Below, one piece after another: positions 33,290 through 44,951 of a stretch of 64,000 nucleotides of DNA (position 1 is its first letter; every line of letters starts with the position of its first letter). The notes below the pieces were generated by a model, which saw nothing but the letters and a program-made list of their open reading frames with translations, was not told the origin of the DNA and ran no database searches. The stretch is from Mesorhabditis belari (Eukaryota > Nematoda > Chromadorea > Rhabditida > Rhabditidae): positions 37,516 through 101,515 of the forward strand of contig CAUEEP010000626.1 in NCBI GenBank assembly GCA_958450365.1. Reading direction: 5' to 3'. Made by a program: the position numbers and the translations under genes.

Positions 33290-34620
33290 GCGCGTTTATG
33301 CAAAATTCAAAATTTTCATAGCATAGAATTCTGTGAAATTCATTGTACCCGCACAAAAAAGTTAACCGTAAATCAAAAAAAAGAACTATTTGAAAGCGCT
33401 GAATCTTCTCTACAAAATAGTACTAAAAGATTTTGATTATTGGATTGACCAGCGGAAAAGGCTCACCAACGTTTTCCACGCAATCTAAGCTCCGCGCCTT
33501 TTTGGCTGCTCACGAATCAAGAAATCAAGAATCACGAATCAAGAAATCACGTAAAAGCAATCACAATAAAGTTGGACTTAATTGCACCGATTTGAATCTC
33601 GAAATTTGTCAAAAGATTTACACAATTTAATTCAGTTTGCCGGTTCGGCTCCTTGCACGGCAAGTCGATCGGCCATCTCATTTCCATAAACACCCGAGTG
33701 CCGGGACTTTCTCGTAAACAACCTGAAAAATCCATCGTAAGTTTCAAATCAATTTGAAAACAAAGCCTCGAAAACCAACCTCCTACATACAGCTCGATAA
33801 ATTCGCTGTCTCGTGGAGATTTCACAGGTAGAGCTGTGGCACAATTTTGGGTTTTTCCAGTTTAGGGCTTTGCAATTGAAAGTGGCGATTTCACAACAAC
33901 CACTTGGAGTTTTGATAATTGATCGCTTTGTTGCTTTTTGAACGACTAAAAATAAAGTTTAAAAAATAAAACTACTGCTTAAAATTAGTCATTTAGATAC
34001 TAAACAAACAATACCGTTTTACAGAGAAGCATTTTTTGGGGTTTTTCTTTGGAAAATCGATTTTCTAAGGGTTACGGTAAGTCTGGGTAAATAAGTTTTG
34101 GTGTTGTCTGCGAGAGAGAGGGACAAATCGAAAAATGATCAATCAAGGATTTATGAAATGAATGAACAAAACACGAGATTGAAATTTTAGGATGGTTTTC
34201 CAAAGCAACAGACAAATGAGTTGAAAGACTCGCGTAAAAACGAGATGGCGATTTCGACTGAATTTTCCAGAGTTTTTCATGAGTTCTTTTTCTCAAAAAT
34301 GTTGTGTTTCATTGTTTATAAGGTTGATAGTCGTTCTATTAATTTAATGGTGACATATCTCATTTCATTCAAATTTCATTTAAAACTCTTTTTCAAAGTG
34401 CCACTCAACTTTTTTAAAAATCAATTTTTTATCAATCAAACAATCATTCTTTATCAATATCAATAACCAATAAATCAATTTTTATCAATTATCAATTGAT
34501 GAGTAGATCCATCGGGTCCATCGGTTCGCTAAACGCCGATTGGCATGCCTAGAAGAAAATGGATTTGTTGGATTTGAGATAAAGACACCAGTATCACAAA
34601 ATAATTGGGAAATCAGCGCA
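33290..34620. repeat. Inverted partner of 27905-28965 and of 30260-31098
   Basis: 33290-34350 is the inverse of 27905-28965, and 33800-34620 is the inverse of 30260-31098. The RNase H-like C-terminal exon lies on the minus strand at 33722-33632 but has lost two bases (GTCCCGGCACTCGGG), so this copy is frameshifted. Confidence 0.75.
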
Positions 34621-34629
34621 AACAAGCTG

Positions 34630-35300
34630 TCAAACCTCGAAATTAAGGTACTTGTGAAACTTTTGTTGGGTGAATGAGAATCCAAATCTGGTACCAGCTT
34701 TGACTTTTGTAGAAAACTGATGTCAGATTCGGATTATTCATCCCGGAAAACCTAGGTTGCAAATTTTTAGCCATCTTGATTCGTGCCAGACAATGTTACT
34801 ATCTTGATTTCTCTGTTACTGACAATGTTACTTTCTCCTACTTAGGCTCTGGAAAATCGCTTTCAGACCAGCTCTAGTTGGTCTGAAAAACGATTTTCCA
34901 GATTTGACCAAACAAGCTAGGCCAGAAGTCTTAGACAAAAATAATGTGTGGTTGTCAGCGCTCACATCAATTCATTATTGCCCTTTTCTCATTTTCTGCA
35001 TGTTATCCTTATTGAAAATCGATGTTTCAAGATAGTTTGGCAAGCAGAATTTGTCGGAAAGCTTTATTTATGCCAAAATCCATTACTTTCATCAAGTTTA
35101 GCTTTGAAATTTTAGGATGGTTTTCCAAAGCAACAGACAAATGAGTTGAAAGACTCGCGTAAAAACGAGATGGCTGATTTTAGACTGAATTTTCCAGAGT
35201 TTTTCATGAGTTCTTTTTCTCAAAAATGTTGTGTTTCATTGTTTATAAGGTTGATAGTCGTTCTATTAATTTAATGGTGACATATCTCGTTTAATGGTGA
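34630..35300. repeat. Direct repeat, partner at 41190-41865
   Basis: About 670 bases match 41190-41865 in the same orientation with very few differences. They run from AAGCTGTCAAAC through the TCGGATTATTCATCCC segment to the GATAGTCGTTCTATTAATTT end. It includes a long hairpin at 34849-34901. Confidence 0.85.
34849..34901. repeat. Near-perfect 22-bp hairpin (copy 1)
   Basis: CTGGAAAATCGCTTTCAGAC then CA pairs with TGGTCTGAAAAACGATTTTC then CAG around the short loop GCTCTAGT, with one small internal bulge. The second copy is at 41420-41471. Stem and loop sizes are within the range of small-RNA precursors, but no expression evidence exists. Confidence 0.7.
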
Positions 35301-35936
35301 ATTTTCGTACTCTTTCGCTTTTTCTGTTCGAAAATAATTGCGCCCGGGATTTTCAATTTTCGAGTTTCAATGTGAGAAAAAGAGTAGAGGAAAAACCGGA
35401 CAAGTTGGGAAAAAATTTGATCAAAACTTTGATCCGATTACCGTGATACTTGAGTATTATTTAAATGTTTGAGCAATCAAAATTTACAAAAACTGGTAGG
35501 TCTGTGATTTTTAAGGGCGGGAAGAGGGTAGAGATTATGCTCCGATAACCTCTTTGAACCTTAAATATTTGAAACTTGCAATTAAGTTTTGAGAACTAAA
35601 TGTTTAGTTTTCCAGATTTTAAACACGATAAAATAGGATTGATAATTTGCATCGAATGAAAAAATGCGTTTTTGAAGAATGCAAAGACGAGCATTGCGTT
35701 TCGAGAAGCTTTTGAGGCTAAGCTCTTTGAAACTTTGTTTTGTAAAGAGAGGAAGTTGTTTTTGGTTTAAAAACTAAAAGTTGTTTAAAAAATATTCTTT
35801 CTGTTTTCGATGTTAGATTATGGATCATTTTGAAAAGCTGATAGATGATTAGCTTTTAAAAAAGTAGTTTTGTTTTTTAGTTTTGTCATTTTAAATCTGT
35901 TTAAAGATCTTGTTACATCAAAAAAATTACAATTTA
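35301..35936. other. Region without a gene
   Basis: AT-rich, with no repeat partner recognised elsewhere in the window and no coding signal. Confidence 0.4.
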
Positions 35937-36285
35937 GATTTAGCGAAAGAGCCGGTCAAAAGTGAAACATTCATTTCCACATTCATGTGCAAAAAAGAAT
36001 AAAGAACTCAAGAATTACATTCTTGATTTAGCGAAAGAGCCGGTCAAAAGTGAAACATTCATTTCCACATTCATTGCAAAAAAGAATAAAGAACTCAAGA
36101 ATTACATTCTTGATTTAGCGAAAGAGCCGGTCAAAAGTGAAACATTCATTTCCACATTCATTGCAAAAAAGAATAAAGAACTCAAGAATTACATTCTTGA
36201 TTTAGCGAAAGAGCCGGTCAAAAGTGAAACATTCATTTCCACATTCATTGCAAAAAAGAATAAAGAACTCAAGAATTACATTGAA
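35937..36285 (+). repeat. 87-bp minisatellite in coding phase
   Basis: Four tandem units start at 35937, 36025, 36112 and 36199. Units 2-4 are identical to the eye and encode LDLAKEPVKSETFISTFIAK then KNKELKNYI, 29 residues each. Unit 1 carries one extra base (TTCATGTGC) and is out of frame. An isolated 27-base remnant of the unit lies at 36522-36545. The frame opens at 35962 and closes with a stop at 36292. It could be part of a repeat-containing protein, but no other exon is evident. Confidence 0.85.
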
Positions 36286-36767
36286 ACTTGTTAATCTTAA
36301 TCTAAAAACGAAATAAAAGACTTGAATCTTTTGAAGAATCTGATTTTGATTTAATCATTACAAGTTGAACCTTTTTTGCTTTCTGCTCACTTTGAAAAAT
36401 GATTAATCTAACAAAAACTTTGTTTTTTTAATCAAATCTTGCAACAACCTTATCAGATTAGAAAACTTAACCGCTAACGACCTCACTTTGAAATATTCTT
36501 TCTTCTAACAAACACTTTGATTTAGCGAAAGAGCCGGTCAAAATTTTAGTATTCTTTTCCCTTTTCTTCTTATATAAATATGGGTGAATGGTCTTTGTGG
36601 GATGCATTTTGAGTAAATTTTTGGGAAATTCAAATCCGATAAATATTGGGTTGGGGAGGCGGAGTCGGCGCCGAAAATGAAAGAGATTTCTAAAATAGCA
36701 GAATTTGTCAAATGATTGGCGTTTGATATCCGTAGGTAACTAATTTTCTACAAAATAATATTTAAAA

Positions 36768-36954
36768 GAGAACTCAAACAGCGCCTCAACTCAACAAAGG
36801 ATCATTTTTTCACAAAATCGATAAACTGTCATCTAGAGTAAACGGTTGGAGGGATCTTCCTGAAAATTTGGTAACTTATGTAATTGAGTGTGCTCTATCT
36901 TTTTTATATAAACACCAAAGGAGGTTTATGTGGAAGAAACTGTTCAAGCAATGA
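36768..36954 (+). CDS. F-box-like exon without a start codon
   Basis: An open frame of about 60 codons reads LNKGSFFHKIDKLSSRVNGW, RDLPENLVTYVIECALSFLY and KHQRRFMWKKLFKQ, then TGA. WRDLPENLVxxVIE resembles the first helix of an F-box. No ATG lies in frame, so it would need an upstream exon; a GTATTC-rich region and the 36522 repeat remnant precede it. It may be a fragment of a second F-box-type gene. Confidence 0.35.
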
Positions 36955-37517
36955 GTCGCACTTTTTCTCATTTTGATTAGCTGTGTTTGGGAATCCATAA
37001 AATGACAAAGTCACTTAAAATGCAACGAACAAAAATCAGACACGGTGGAGATCAAACGCAACTTCGGGAAGGGCATTTCCAGCTTAATCACACTTTTTAA
37101 TCTTTAATCATTTACGAAAAAAGCTCTAGAGGATTTAGAGAAAGTATTGTTAAAAAAATTATATTGTAAAATCGTAAAAAGCGAGCATTTCTTGATAGAG
37201 AAAAAGAGTGTTTCAAAGTTAGTGGGGTCAAGAAAAGTTTTAAACAACTAGTGTTTCTTGAATAGATTTGATCTGAGGATTTTGGGTTTATAAAAACCAA
37301 AAGCCACCCATTTCAGTTTATCATTATGCTTATTGTTATTTAGTAGTTAATTGTGGAAAACCTTGGTTTCCAGGTCAAAGATGAATGCTTCAAAACGAGG
37401 CCTTTGGAAATGAGAAGCTATTCTAGTGAAGTTTGAGCTGAAACGATGAACTAGAGATGCATGAGGCAAAAAGAATTTAATATTAAAGGATTGTATGAGG
37501 CTTTTAAGTCAATTGCT

Positions 37518-37610
37518 CAGACCAGAAGCTAGTTTTTTCATGCTGAACTCAATGTGGAATGTGTTTCTGGCTTTAAGAGTTCTTCTCAAAAAAATCTAGC
37601 TTCTGGTTCG
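37518..37610. repeat. Inverted repeat ACCAGAAGCTAG / CTAGCTTCTGGT
   Basis: Twelve-base perfect arms with adjoining T- and A-runs surround about 55 bases. It looks like a short foldback element. Confidence 0.6.
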
Positions 37611-37662
37611 AACATTTAACCTAGAAGCCTAAATTTTCTTTGGAAAATCGTAAAATAATCCA

Positions 37663-38174
37663 TTGTTAGTCCGTGAAAAACCGAAATACACTCCGAATGC
37701 AACAAAAACAAAAAACCCCAAGCACAAAAACCCATCGAAATTTCACCGCCAACCTATCAATCGCCTCATCGCCAAAAGTCGCTCGCATTTTCTTCTCGAT
37801 TTCCCCTCCAACTGCCTTGCCTCAATCTCTTCCGGACTCAGCGATCCATCGTGAATCTTCACCTCATCATACCCACTTTCTCCATCCATCTTTGGTTGTG
37901 TGTTGGGAAGGATGATTTGGCCTCGCACAAAACAAGCCCTTTCAAATGCGCTGAGAATCGAGAGGAAGACGGGGAAATGAGATGTGGAAAAGAGAGATGC
38001 GGAAGAGGGGAAAGGGAGAGAAATACTAGAAAGGGAGAAGAGACCTTTTCTGTTTCCTCTAACCTGATAGAGTTGTCCCATGGTGGTCATCGCTTGTGGA
38101 ATGACGTTGTTGACGAAGAAGAAAAGGGCGTAAAGGAAAGATGACAGGTAAAGGGAATAATTTTGAACAATCAT
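37663..38174 (-). pseudogene. Membrane-protein fragments, copy 3, fused to an unrelated exon
   Basis: The minus strand first reads SSFLYALFFFVNNVIPQAMT then TMGQLYQ and a GTTAGA donor (38174 to about 38064), then the N-terminal exon MDGESGYDEVKIHDGSLSPE, EIEARQLEGKSRRKCERLLA and a frameshift (MRRLIGWR, stop) in place of MKAIDRLAVKFRW. The membrane segment seen at 24700 is present further on but out of frame. Direct relative of 24690-24905. It is not a working gene as sequenced. Confidence 0.45.
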
Positions 38175-38255
38175 TACTTTGGCTCAATCACATTTCACAT
38201 CAAAAACCTTGAAACATCAAATTTTTTTTCAAAATCATTTCAAAATTCAAATCAA

Positions 38256-38534
38256 ATCAATCTCGCAAACCCGGCACGTTCGATGCTGAAGTGGCGAGAA
38301 CGTTACGGCCCAGTCTTCACCGTTTGGTTACCAAAACTTTTTTGGCGATCAAATACTTTTTGATAGAATTGGTCAAAATTGGGTAAAATCGGCATTCTTA
38401 TGCAATCAAAATTGAAATTTAACAAATCCTTTTCAGACACTTTCAGAATCTGAGGGAAGATGGGGATCCTCGAGATTTCATGGAGGCCTATTTGCGGGAA
38501 ATGCGGCGACAACCCGAGAATCCGCATTTCAAGT
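38256..38534 (+). pseudogene. Cytochrome P450 fragments (copy 2)
   Basis: 38256-38336 reads NLANPARSMLKWRERYGPVF then TVWLPK, the N-terminal WxxxYGPVFTVWLG-type region of a P450. About 38440-38534 reads LREDGDPRDFMEAYLREM then RRQPENPHFK, as in the copy at 955-1050. Roughly 150 residues that should lie between these parts are missing, as are the I-helix, ExxR and haem-binding Cys regions. Therefore it is a scrambled remnant. Confidence 0.65.
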
Positions 38535-38837
38535 GAGATTTCGCTGAAAATCGGCTTTTGAGGTTATTATTGTTAAACCTTTTCACATTCAAACCTTCAA
38601 AATGAGTGCAGTGATTAAATTTTGTGGCTTGATCGTCTTTTTGAATTAATTAAAAGCATTCTTTTTAAAAGATCTATCAAATCAATAGAGAAAAAATAGG
38701 GCTGGGGATCGGGGTCGGGCTTTTTATTGGGGTGCTGGTCGAAACCTGCAACTTCAACAGTTCTTCTTGACGATCTAATTCTTTTCTATAATTCCTTTCA
38801 ATCTTACGATGACAAAATGTTTCAAATGTTTCAAAGT

Positions 38838-39895
38838 ATTCATGAATTTAAAAAAGATGGACCAATCATTACTTTGGCTCAATCACATTTCACATCAAAA
38901 ACTTTGAAACATCAAATTTTTTTTCAAAAAAGTCTGCTGCAATAGCCTCAACTTCTCCATAAAGCCTTGATATTAGGTATCTGGGACCTTAGGTACAACA
39001 TTGTACATTGTTTTTGGATTTTCGGAGCACTAGACAATACATTTTTGACAGTACTGTACTGTACTTTACTTCTACTAGATTGGCTCAGCCAGTTGAGGAG
39101 CTACTAGGGATATTCTAAGAAACAACAAGCACTTTAGGGTACTGTTCTCAAAAATGTTGTGTTTCATTGTTTATAAGGTTGATAGTCGTTCTATTAATTT
39201 AATGGTGACATATCTCGTTTCATTCAAATTTCATTTAAAACTCTTTTTTCAAAGTACTCAACTTTTTAAAAATCAATTTTTATCAATCAAACAATCATTC
39301 TTTATCAATATCAATAACCAATAAATTAATTTTTATCAATTATCAATTGATGAGTAGATCCATCGGGTCCATCGGATTCGCTAAACGCCGATTGGCATGC
39401 CTAGAAGAAAAATGGATTTGTTGGATTTGAGATAAAGACACCAGTATCACAATAATTGGGAAATCAGAAAAGAAAGAATTAACATTTAGCTGACAAAATT
39501 GAAAATTTGAACATTTTCACTTTGGAGCTTATCAGTTGACAAAATCTAGTTTTTTTAATTTAAAGAGAATTTTTAAATAACTTTCAAAAAAGAGGAATTA
39601 GTAGTATTGCTGATTCTTCTTAAAAATATTTTGAAACTTTAACTTTCTCATCTTTTTAGGAAGTTTATCGTTTCTAAAACTGGATCTAATAGATCTAAAA
39701 GATCTAAAAAAGAATATCCTTCTTCAATATTCAAAGAATATCCTTCTTCAAGCCATTTACCCTAACCTTGAAACTTGTATTTTATTTTTGGAGACTACTG
39801 GCTTAATACCTGTTTTCATATCGTGACTGGATCATTTAAAAAATGAATTTGACTAATTAAAGGCTTAGGTCATAGCTTAGAAGAAAGTTTAGAAT
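38838..39895. repeat. Two copied blocks in series
   Basis: 38838-39143 repeats 26655-26965. At 39143-39146 it switches, within GGTACTGTTCTCAAAAATG, to a block (39146-39895) that is a direct copy of 41788-42535. The junctions are sharp. Confidence 0.75.
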
Positions 39896-39944
39896 TTGAT
39901 TATTAGAAACGGAAGTAAGAGCAAAAAAACTGGTTCTTTCATTT

Positions 39945-40140
39945 TCCGAAACGTGTCCCACTTCTCTTTCTACCGTAATCGTGTCTCTTTTTTAGACAAT
40001 CTATCCACTTTTTATATCTTTAGATATCTTTTGTGAAATCACACAGAAAAAGGCAAAAAGTCAATAGATTAGATATAAAATAAATAAGATTAGAAAAAGG
40101 GACACCTTTTATCAAACGGATTACCGTATTTTCTCTAATA
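39945..40140. repeat. Terminal-inverted-repeat element, family C (copy 3)
   Basis: The left end AAACGTGTCCCACTTCTCTT then TCTACCGTAATC faces the right end AGATTAGAAAAAGGGACACC. Related to 3684-3850 and 5740-5905. Directly followed by a block related to 23750-23820. Confidence 0.55.
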
Positions 40141-40199
40141 GTAGTGCACCGAGAGCGTCGTCTAAATTCCTCGTAATCTCGAAAAGTGCTTATTAGAAT

Positions 40200-40975
40200 C
40201 TATCGAAGTGAGATCTGAAAGTGTAGCTGACGCTGACGATGAGATATTGTAGTTGACGTAGCTGACGATAGCTGACGAAGCAGCTGACGATCAGATTTTG
40301 TGGGAGGTTCGAGTGTTCAGCTTCTGCAAAAGCTTCGAAACCGTAAAATAGCTATCAACTCGGCGCCGTGAGAGATTCGAGAGAGAATACGGTAAACTGA
40401 ATCCTTCAACGTGTACGGCTATCAATAACGAAACATTTGAAGCCATGAAGTTCAATCTAATATTGATAATGATGGATCATCAACATAAAGTATCTTCAAG
40501 GAAACTACCGCTTTTGAAACTGGCTTTTTTAAATCCTTTTAAAAAATCCCGAACAATTCTTTCATTTGCTTATAGATATTTTAAGTGATCAATGACCTAA
40601 CGAAACCATTACCCTACCCCGGGATTTTTGACTCATCAACATTTTGAAACTCGTAATCCTCTTCTCCTAAAGCCGACTCTTTTTATCTGATTTATTCTTG
40701 ACAAGACTCTCAAATACTTGATTTGGAAAACAGCAATAAAAAGAACACATATCATTTCTATAAAGAATCTAAAAACAAATTCTACAATGAAAAGCCTCAG
40801 ACGGAAGTAAGAGCATATCTAGATCATTTGAAACTCGCAATTTCGAATTACGCTTGAAATCTTTCAAACAAAATGTTTCCAGCACTCTCGGGCACTTGAT
40901 CATTTGGATGTGGAAAAAAATTGGAAAAAAGAAATGGGAAAAAGAGACGCTGAAATTGGCCTCCATTCATTAAAA
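40200..40975. repeat. Short AGCTGACGA repeats and AT-rich sequence
   Basis: Irregular tandem GCTGACGA units at 40224-40290, then an inverted partner of 32315-32390 at 40445-40520. No gene is supported; the minus frame at 40769-40966 lacks splice or domain evidence. Confidence 0.5.
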
Positions 40976-40984
40976 CCCCTTCTC

Positions 40985-41865
40985 ACACACATAAAAATAG
41001 AGGCCAAAAAGGGTTGGAAATGAAAAGAAATGCAAAAAGTGAACAGAAAATGAGGAGCTCAAATAATTGGAAGCAGATAGATTTTGGAAGAGAAAAAGCC
41101 TTGGGTTTGTTGAAAATGAAAAGCTCTGTCTCAAATGCATGTTTCAAAATGCTCAAACCATCGCTGATTTTGAGAAACCAAGTGCTCAAACAAAGCTGTC
41201 AAACTCGAAATTAAGGTGCAATTCTTGAAACTTTTGTTGGGTGAATGAGAATCCAAATCTGGTACCAGCTTTGACTTTTTGTGAAAAACTGATGTCAGAT
41301 TCGGATTATTCATCCCGAAAACCCTAGGTTGCAAATTTTTAGCCATCTTGATTCGTGCCAGACAATGTTACTATCTTGGTTCTCTGTTACTGACAATGTT
41401 ACTTTCTCCTACTTAGGCTCTGGAAAATCGCTTTCAGACCAGCTCTAGTTGGTCTGAAAACGATTTTCCAGATTTGGCCAAACAAGCTAGGCCAGAAGTC
41501 TTAGACAAAAATAATGTGTGGTTGTCAGCGCTCACATCAATTCACTATTGCCCTTTTCTCATTTTCTGCATGTTATCCTTATTGAAAATCGATGTTTCAA
41601 GATAGTTTGCAAGCAGAATTTGTCGGAAAGCTTTATTTATGCCAAAATCCATTACTTTCATCAAGTTTAGCTTTGAAATTTTAGGATGGTTTTCCAAAGC
41701 AACAGACAAATGAGTTGAAAGACTCGCGTAAAAACGAGATGGCTGATTTTAGACTGAATTTTCCAGAGTTTTTCATGAGTTCTTTTTCTCAAAAATGTTG
41801 TGTTTCATTGTTTATAAGGTTGATAGTCGTTCTATTAATTTAATGGTGACATATCTCGTTTAATG
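40985..41865. repeat. Direct repeat partner of 34630-35300, with hairpin copy 2
   Basis: 40993-41095 is a copy of 43105-43205 (inverse of 29170-29285). 41190-41865 matches 34630-35300. The long hairpin occurs again at 41420-41471 with one base fewer near the bulge. Confidence 0.8.
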
Positions 41866-43400
41866 GTGAATTTCATTTAAAACTCTTTTTTCAAAGTACT
41901 CAACTTTTTAAAAATCAATTTTTATCAATCAAACAATCATTCTTTATCAATATCAATAACCAATAAATCAATTTTTATCAATTATCAATTGATGAGTAGA
42001 TCCATCGGGTCCATCGGATTCGCTAAACGCCGATTGGCATGCCTAGAAGAAAAATGGATTTGTTGGATTTGAGATAAAGACACCAGTACACAATAATTGG
42101 GAAATCAGAAAAGAAAGAATTAACATTTAGCTGACAAAATTGAAAAATTTGAACATTTTCACTTTGGAGCTTATCAGTTGACAAAATCTAGTTTTTTTAA
42201 TTTAAAGAGAATTTTTAAATAACTTTCAAAAAAGAGGAATTAGTAGTATTGCTGATTCTTCTTAAAAATATTTTGAAACTTTAACTTTCTCATCTTTTTA
42301 GGAAGTTTATCGTTTCTAAAACTGGATCTAATAGATCTAAAAGATCTAAAAAGAATATCCTTCTTCAATATTCAAAGAATATCCTTCTTCAAGCCATTTA
42401 CCCTAACCTTGAAACTTGTATTTTATTTTTGGAGACTACTGGCTTAATACCTGTTTTCATATCGTGACTGGATCATTTAAAAAATGAATTTGACTAATTA
42501 AAGGCTTAGGTCATAGCTTAGAAGAAAGTTTAGAATTTGATTCGATAAAGATATGGATAAAGTGGATAAAAATAAAAGATTAAGCTGTTATGCTAATTTA
42601 TTAGTCTTTTTAATTTTCATAGTCGGTTATTTTAAGACTCTACCCTTTAGGTTTCTCATTTTTGTGGCATTATCAAGTTTTTGAAGGTTTCACTCAAGTT
42701 TTTCGCTCGTTTCCCTCATGGACTTTATTCTAAATCATCCCCGAAATTTTCGAAATTCGAATTGATTTTCTTGACGGTCATCTCTAGTCATAAACTTTGA
42801 AACTTGGATTCCAAATTTTTGATGCGCTACCAGATTTCGTCCATCTCTCGTAACTACTATCATATCCATTTGAAATAACCATAGCCAAATTTAGTTTAGG
42901 CTATAGTTTTGAAATGAAGAAATTGGCCTTCTAATGAAGAAATTAGCACAACGTCTTTTTCCTTAACTTGAAGATTTCTCTCTCTGTCTTTTTGTGACAC
43001 AAAAATGCTGATGAAATCAGGAATCAAACGTTGAAACTTGCATTTCAAGAACATTTTACTTTAGCGATTTTCTTTTAAACGAACTTTTGATCCATTTGTG
43101 AAAAACTGATGTCACAAAAAGGGTTGGAAATGAAAAAAATGCAAAAAGTGAACAGAAAATGAGGAGCTCAAATAATTGGAAGCAGATAGATTTTGGAAGA
43201 CATTTTGTCATTGTAAGATAAAAACTGGTCTAAACTGGTCTAAACTGGTAAAAACTGGTTTTTCTTTGGAAAATCGATTTTCTAAGGGTTACGGTAAGTC
43301 TGGGTAAATAAGTTTTGGTGTTGTCTGCGAGACAGAGGGACAAATCGAAAAATGATCAATCAAGGATTTATGAAATTCGCGGGAAATTAATGAACAAAGC
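41866..43400. repeat. Inverted partner of 29000-30540
   Basis: Nearly identical to the inverse of 29000-30540 across about 1.5 kb, ending in the GCGGGAAATTAATGAACAAA segment. Its first 670 bases also repeat 39146-39895 in direct orientation. Confidence 0.8.
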
Positions 43401-43842
43401 ACGAGATTAGAAAGTCAATAAAGTGATGGGTAAAATTTGAAATCCAAATGTAACACCGGAATTAAACGAGCGAAGGAAGTGCTTAATTCAAAAAATTTGA
43501 AACATGGTTTTTTAAAAAAACCCGATCAAGCACTGTAGCTTGGGAAAGATAGCTTAAAGATGGCTTTAAAATGGCTTTTAAATGTTCACTTTCGAAGCAA
43601 AGCCAGTCTTAAACCTTGCCAATTAACCGGGCATTTTTCCGGTTGTGAAAAAGTCGAGACTGTTTTACAGAGAAGCTGTATTTCAAAAAATCATCCGATC
43701 AATTTGCCTTAATCACATGGAAAATAATTCAATAATTTCACATTTCATCGCAATTTTCGATTATTGAGCTCGCGAAAAAACAATGGGAAATATAAAAGCT
43801 GGCTGAGAATCTAGTTTTATTTACTTTCTTCCTTTTGTCAAA

Positions 43843-43956
43843 CCTCTTCCATCAATTTCTCCATATCGACTTGACGCGGCGTAGCGGGATTTGTACGTGC
43901 CCGGCTAACGCCATCCCGTGCAGGGAAACGAATAGGAGAATGGGCAAAGGCCTCAT
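43843..43956 (-). pseudogene. Aspartic protease first exon (signal peptide and propeptide)
   Basis: Minus-strand ATG at 43956 reads MRPLPILLFVSLHGMALAG, a clear signal peptide, then HVQIPLRRVKSI, which matches the start of the pepsin-family propeptide (IPLxxxxSIRxxL). The frame then hits a TGA. A single extra A would lead on to KLMEEG and a GTTTGA donor, so a one-base loss is likely. No second exon with the catalytic DTG motif is found in the next 450 bases, which run into the mosaic repeat. This is a 5' fragment of a pepsin/cathepsin D-like secreted or lysosomal protease gene. Confidence 0.55.
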
Positions 43957-44039
43957 CTTGAATCAGTTTTTTGAATATTCAAATGCTTTGAAAGTCTCAA
44001 TAATATCTCAATCAATTTATTTTTTTAATTTAATCAAAA

Positions 44040-44950
44040 GTTGAAGATGCAAATGGTTAGATTTAGTAAAGAAAAAGAAAAGCAATGAAATGAACACAAT
44101 GAACACAAAGGATCGATTGTCACTGGTGGTGATCAGCAGCAAATTGGGTCAACATTTAAAACATCAATTTAGGTATGAATTTAGTGTAAACTGCATCATT
44201 TTATTATATTATTTAAGACTTTTTAAAGCTATTCAATGCCTTTGTTTTTAAAAACAAAAAAAATCAGATTTATTTATGAGCAAAAGAATCGGAATCGTAT
44301 TTTGAAGAAAGTCATTAACCATTCTCTCATCAAAAATACCTTAAAAACTTTGAAACTCAATTTTTCAAGACTGTCAAAAAGGTAAATCTCTTTAGAAAAT
44401 CATTTAAATTCATTTAAAACCCATTTCTATCACATAAAGAACTTAAAAAGACAAACAATTCTCGTAAATTCAAACTCGATTCAAGTTTTTCCCTCAAATT
44501 TCCCAATTTCCCCTCAATTCTTATCACTTTTTTCATACTTAGATCGGATTTTTCAGCTTTTCGAGCCAAATCTTTCAGAAATTTCGGAAAAATGAAGTTT
44601 AAATTTGAAACTCTCAATTTTTCACCTTGATAACAGTCCTCTTTTGTTATTTTAGTAAAAAAGTGCACTTTTCACAGCTGAAATTCAAAAATTTGATAAG
44701 TTTTACAAATTTAACTGTAAAAGAGGTTGCCTTTGAAAAAGAGTAAAAAAGAACTTCAACTTTTACTGTTGAAATTATCTTCAACTTTTTACTACTGTAA
44801 AAGTAGTTTACTAGTTTACTCTACTTATAGTTTTACCACTCACTTTTACTGTAAATTTTTATGCAAAGCGTGAGATTTTATGTCGGGAAAAATACCCGTT
44901 TTTGTTCTTTGGCAATGGAAAATAATTTAATAATTTCACATTTCATTTGC
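44040..44950. other. Region without a gene
   Basis: Very AT-rich. Small TACTGTAAAAGTAGTTTACT-type palindromic stretches lie near 44800-44860. The minus frame at 44414-44668 is unsupported. Confidence 0.4.
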
Positions 44951-44951
44951 T

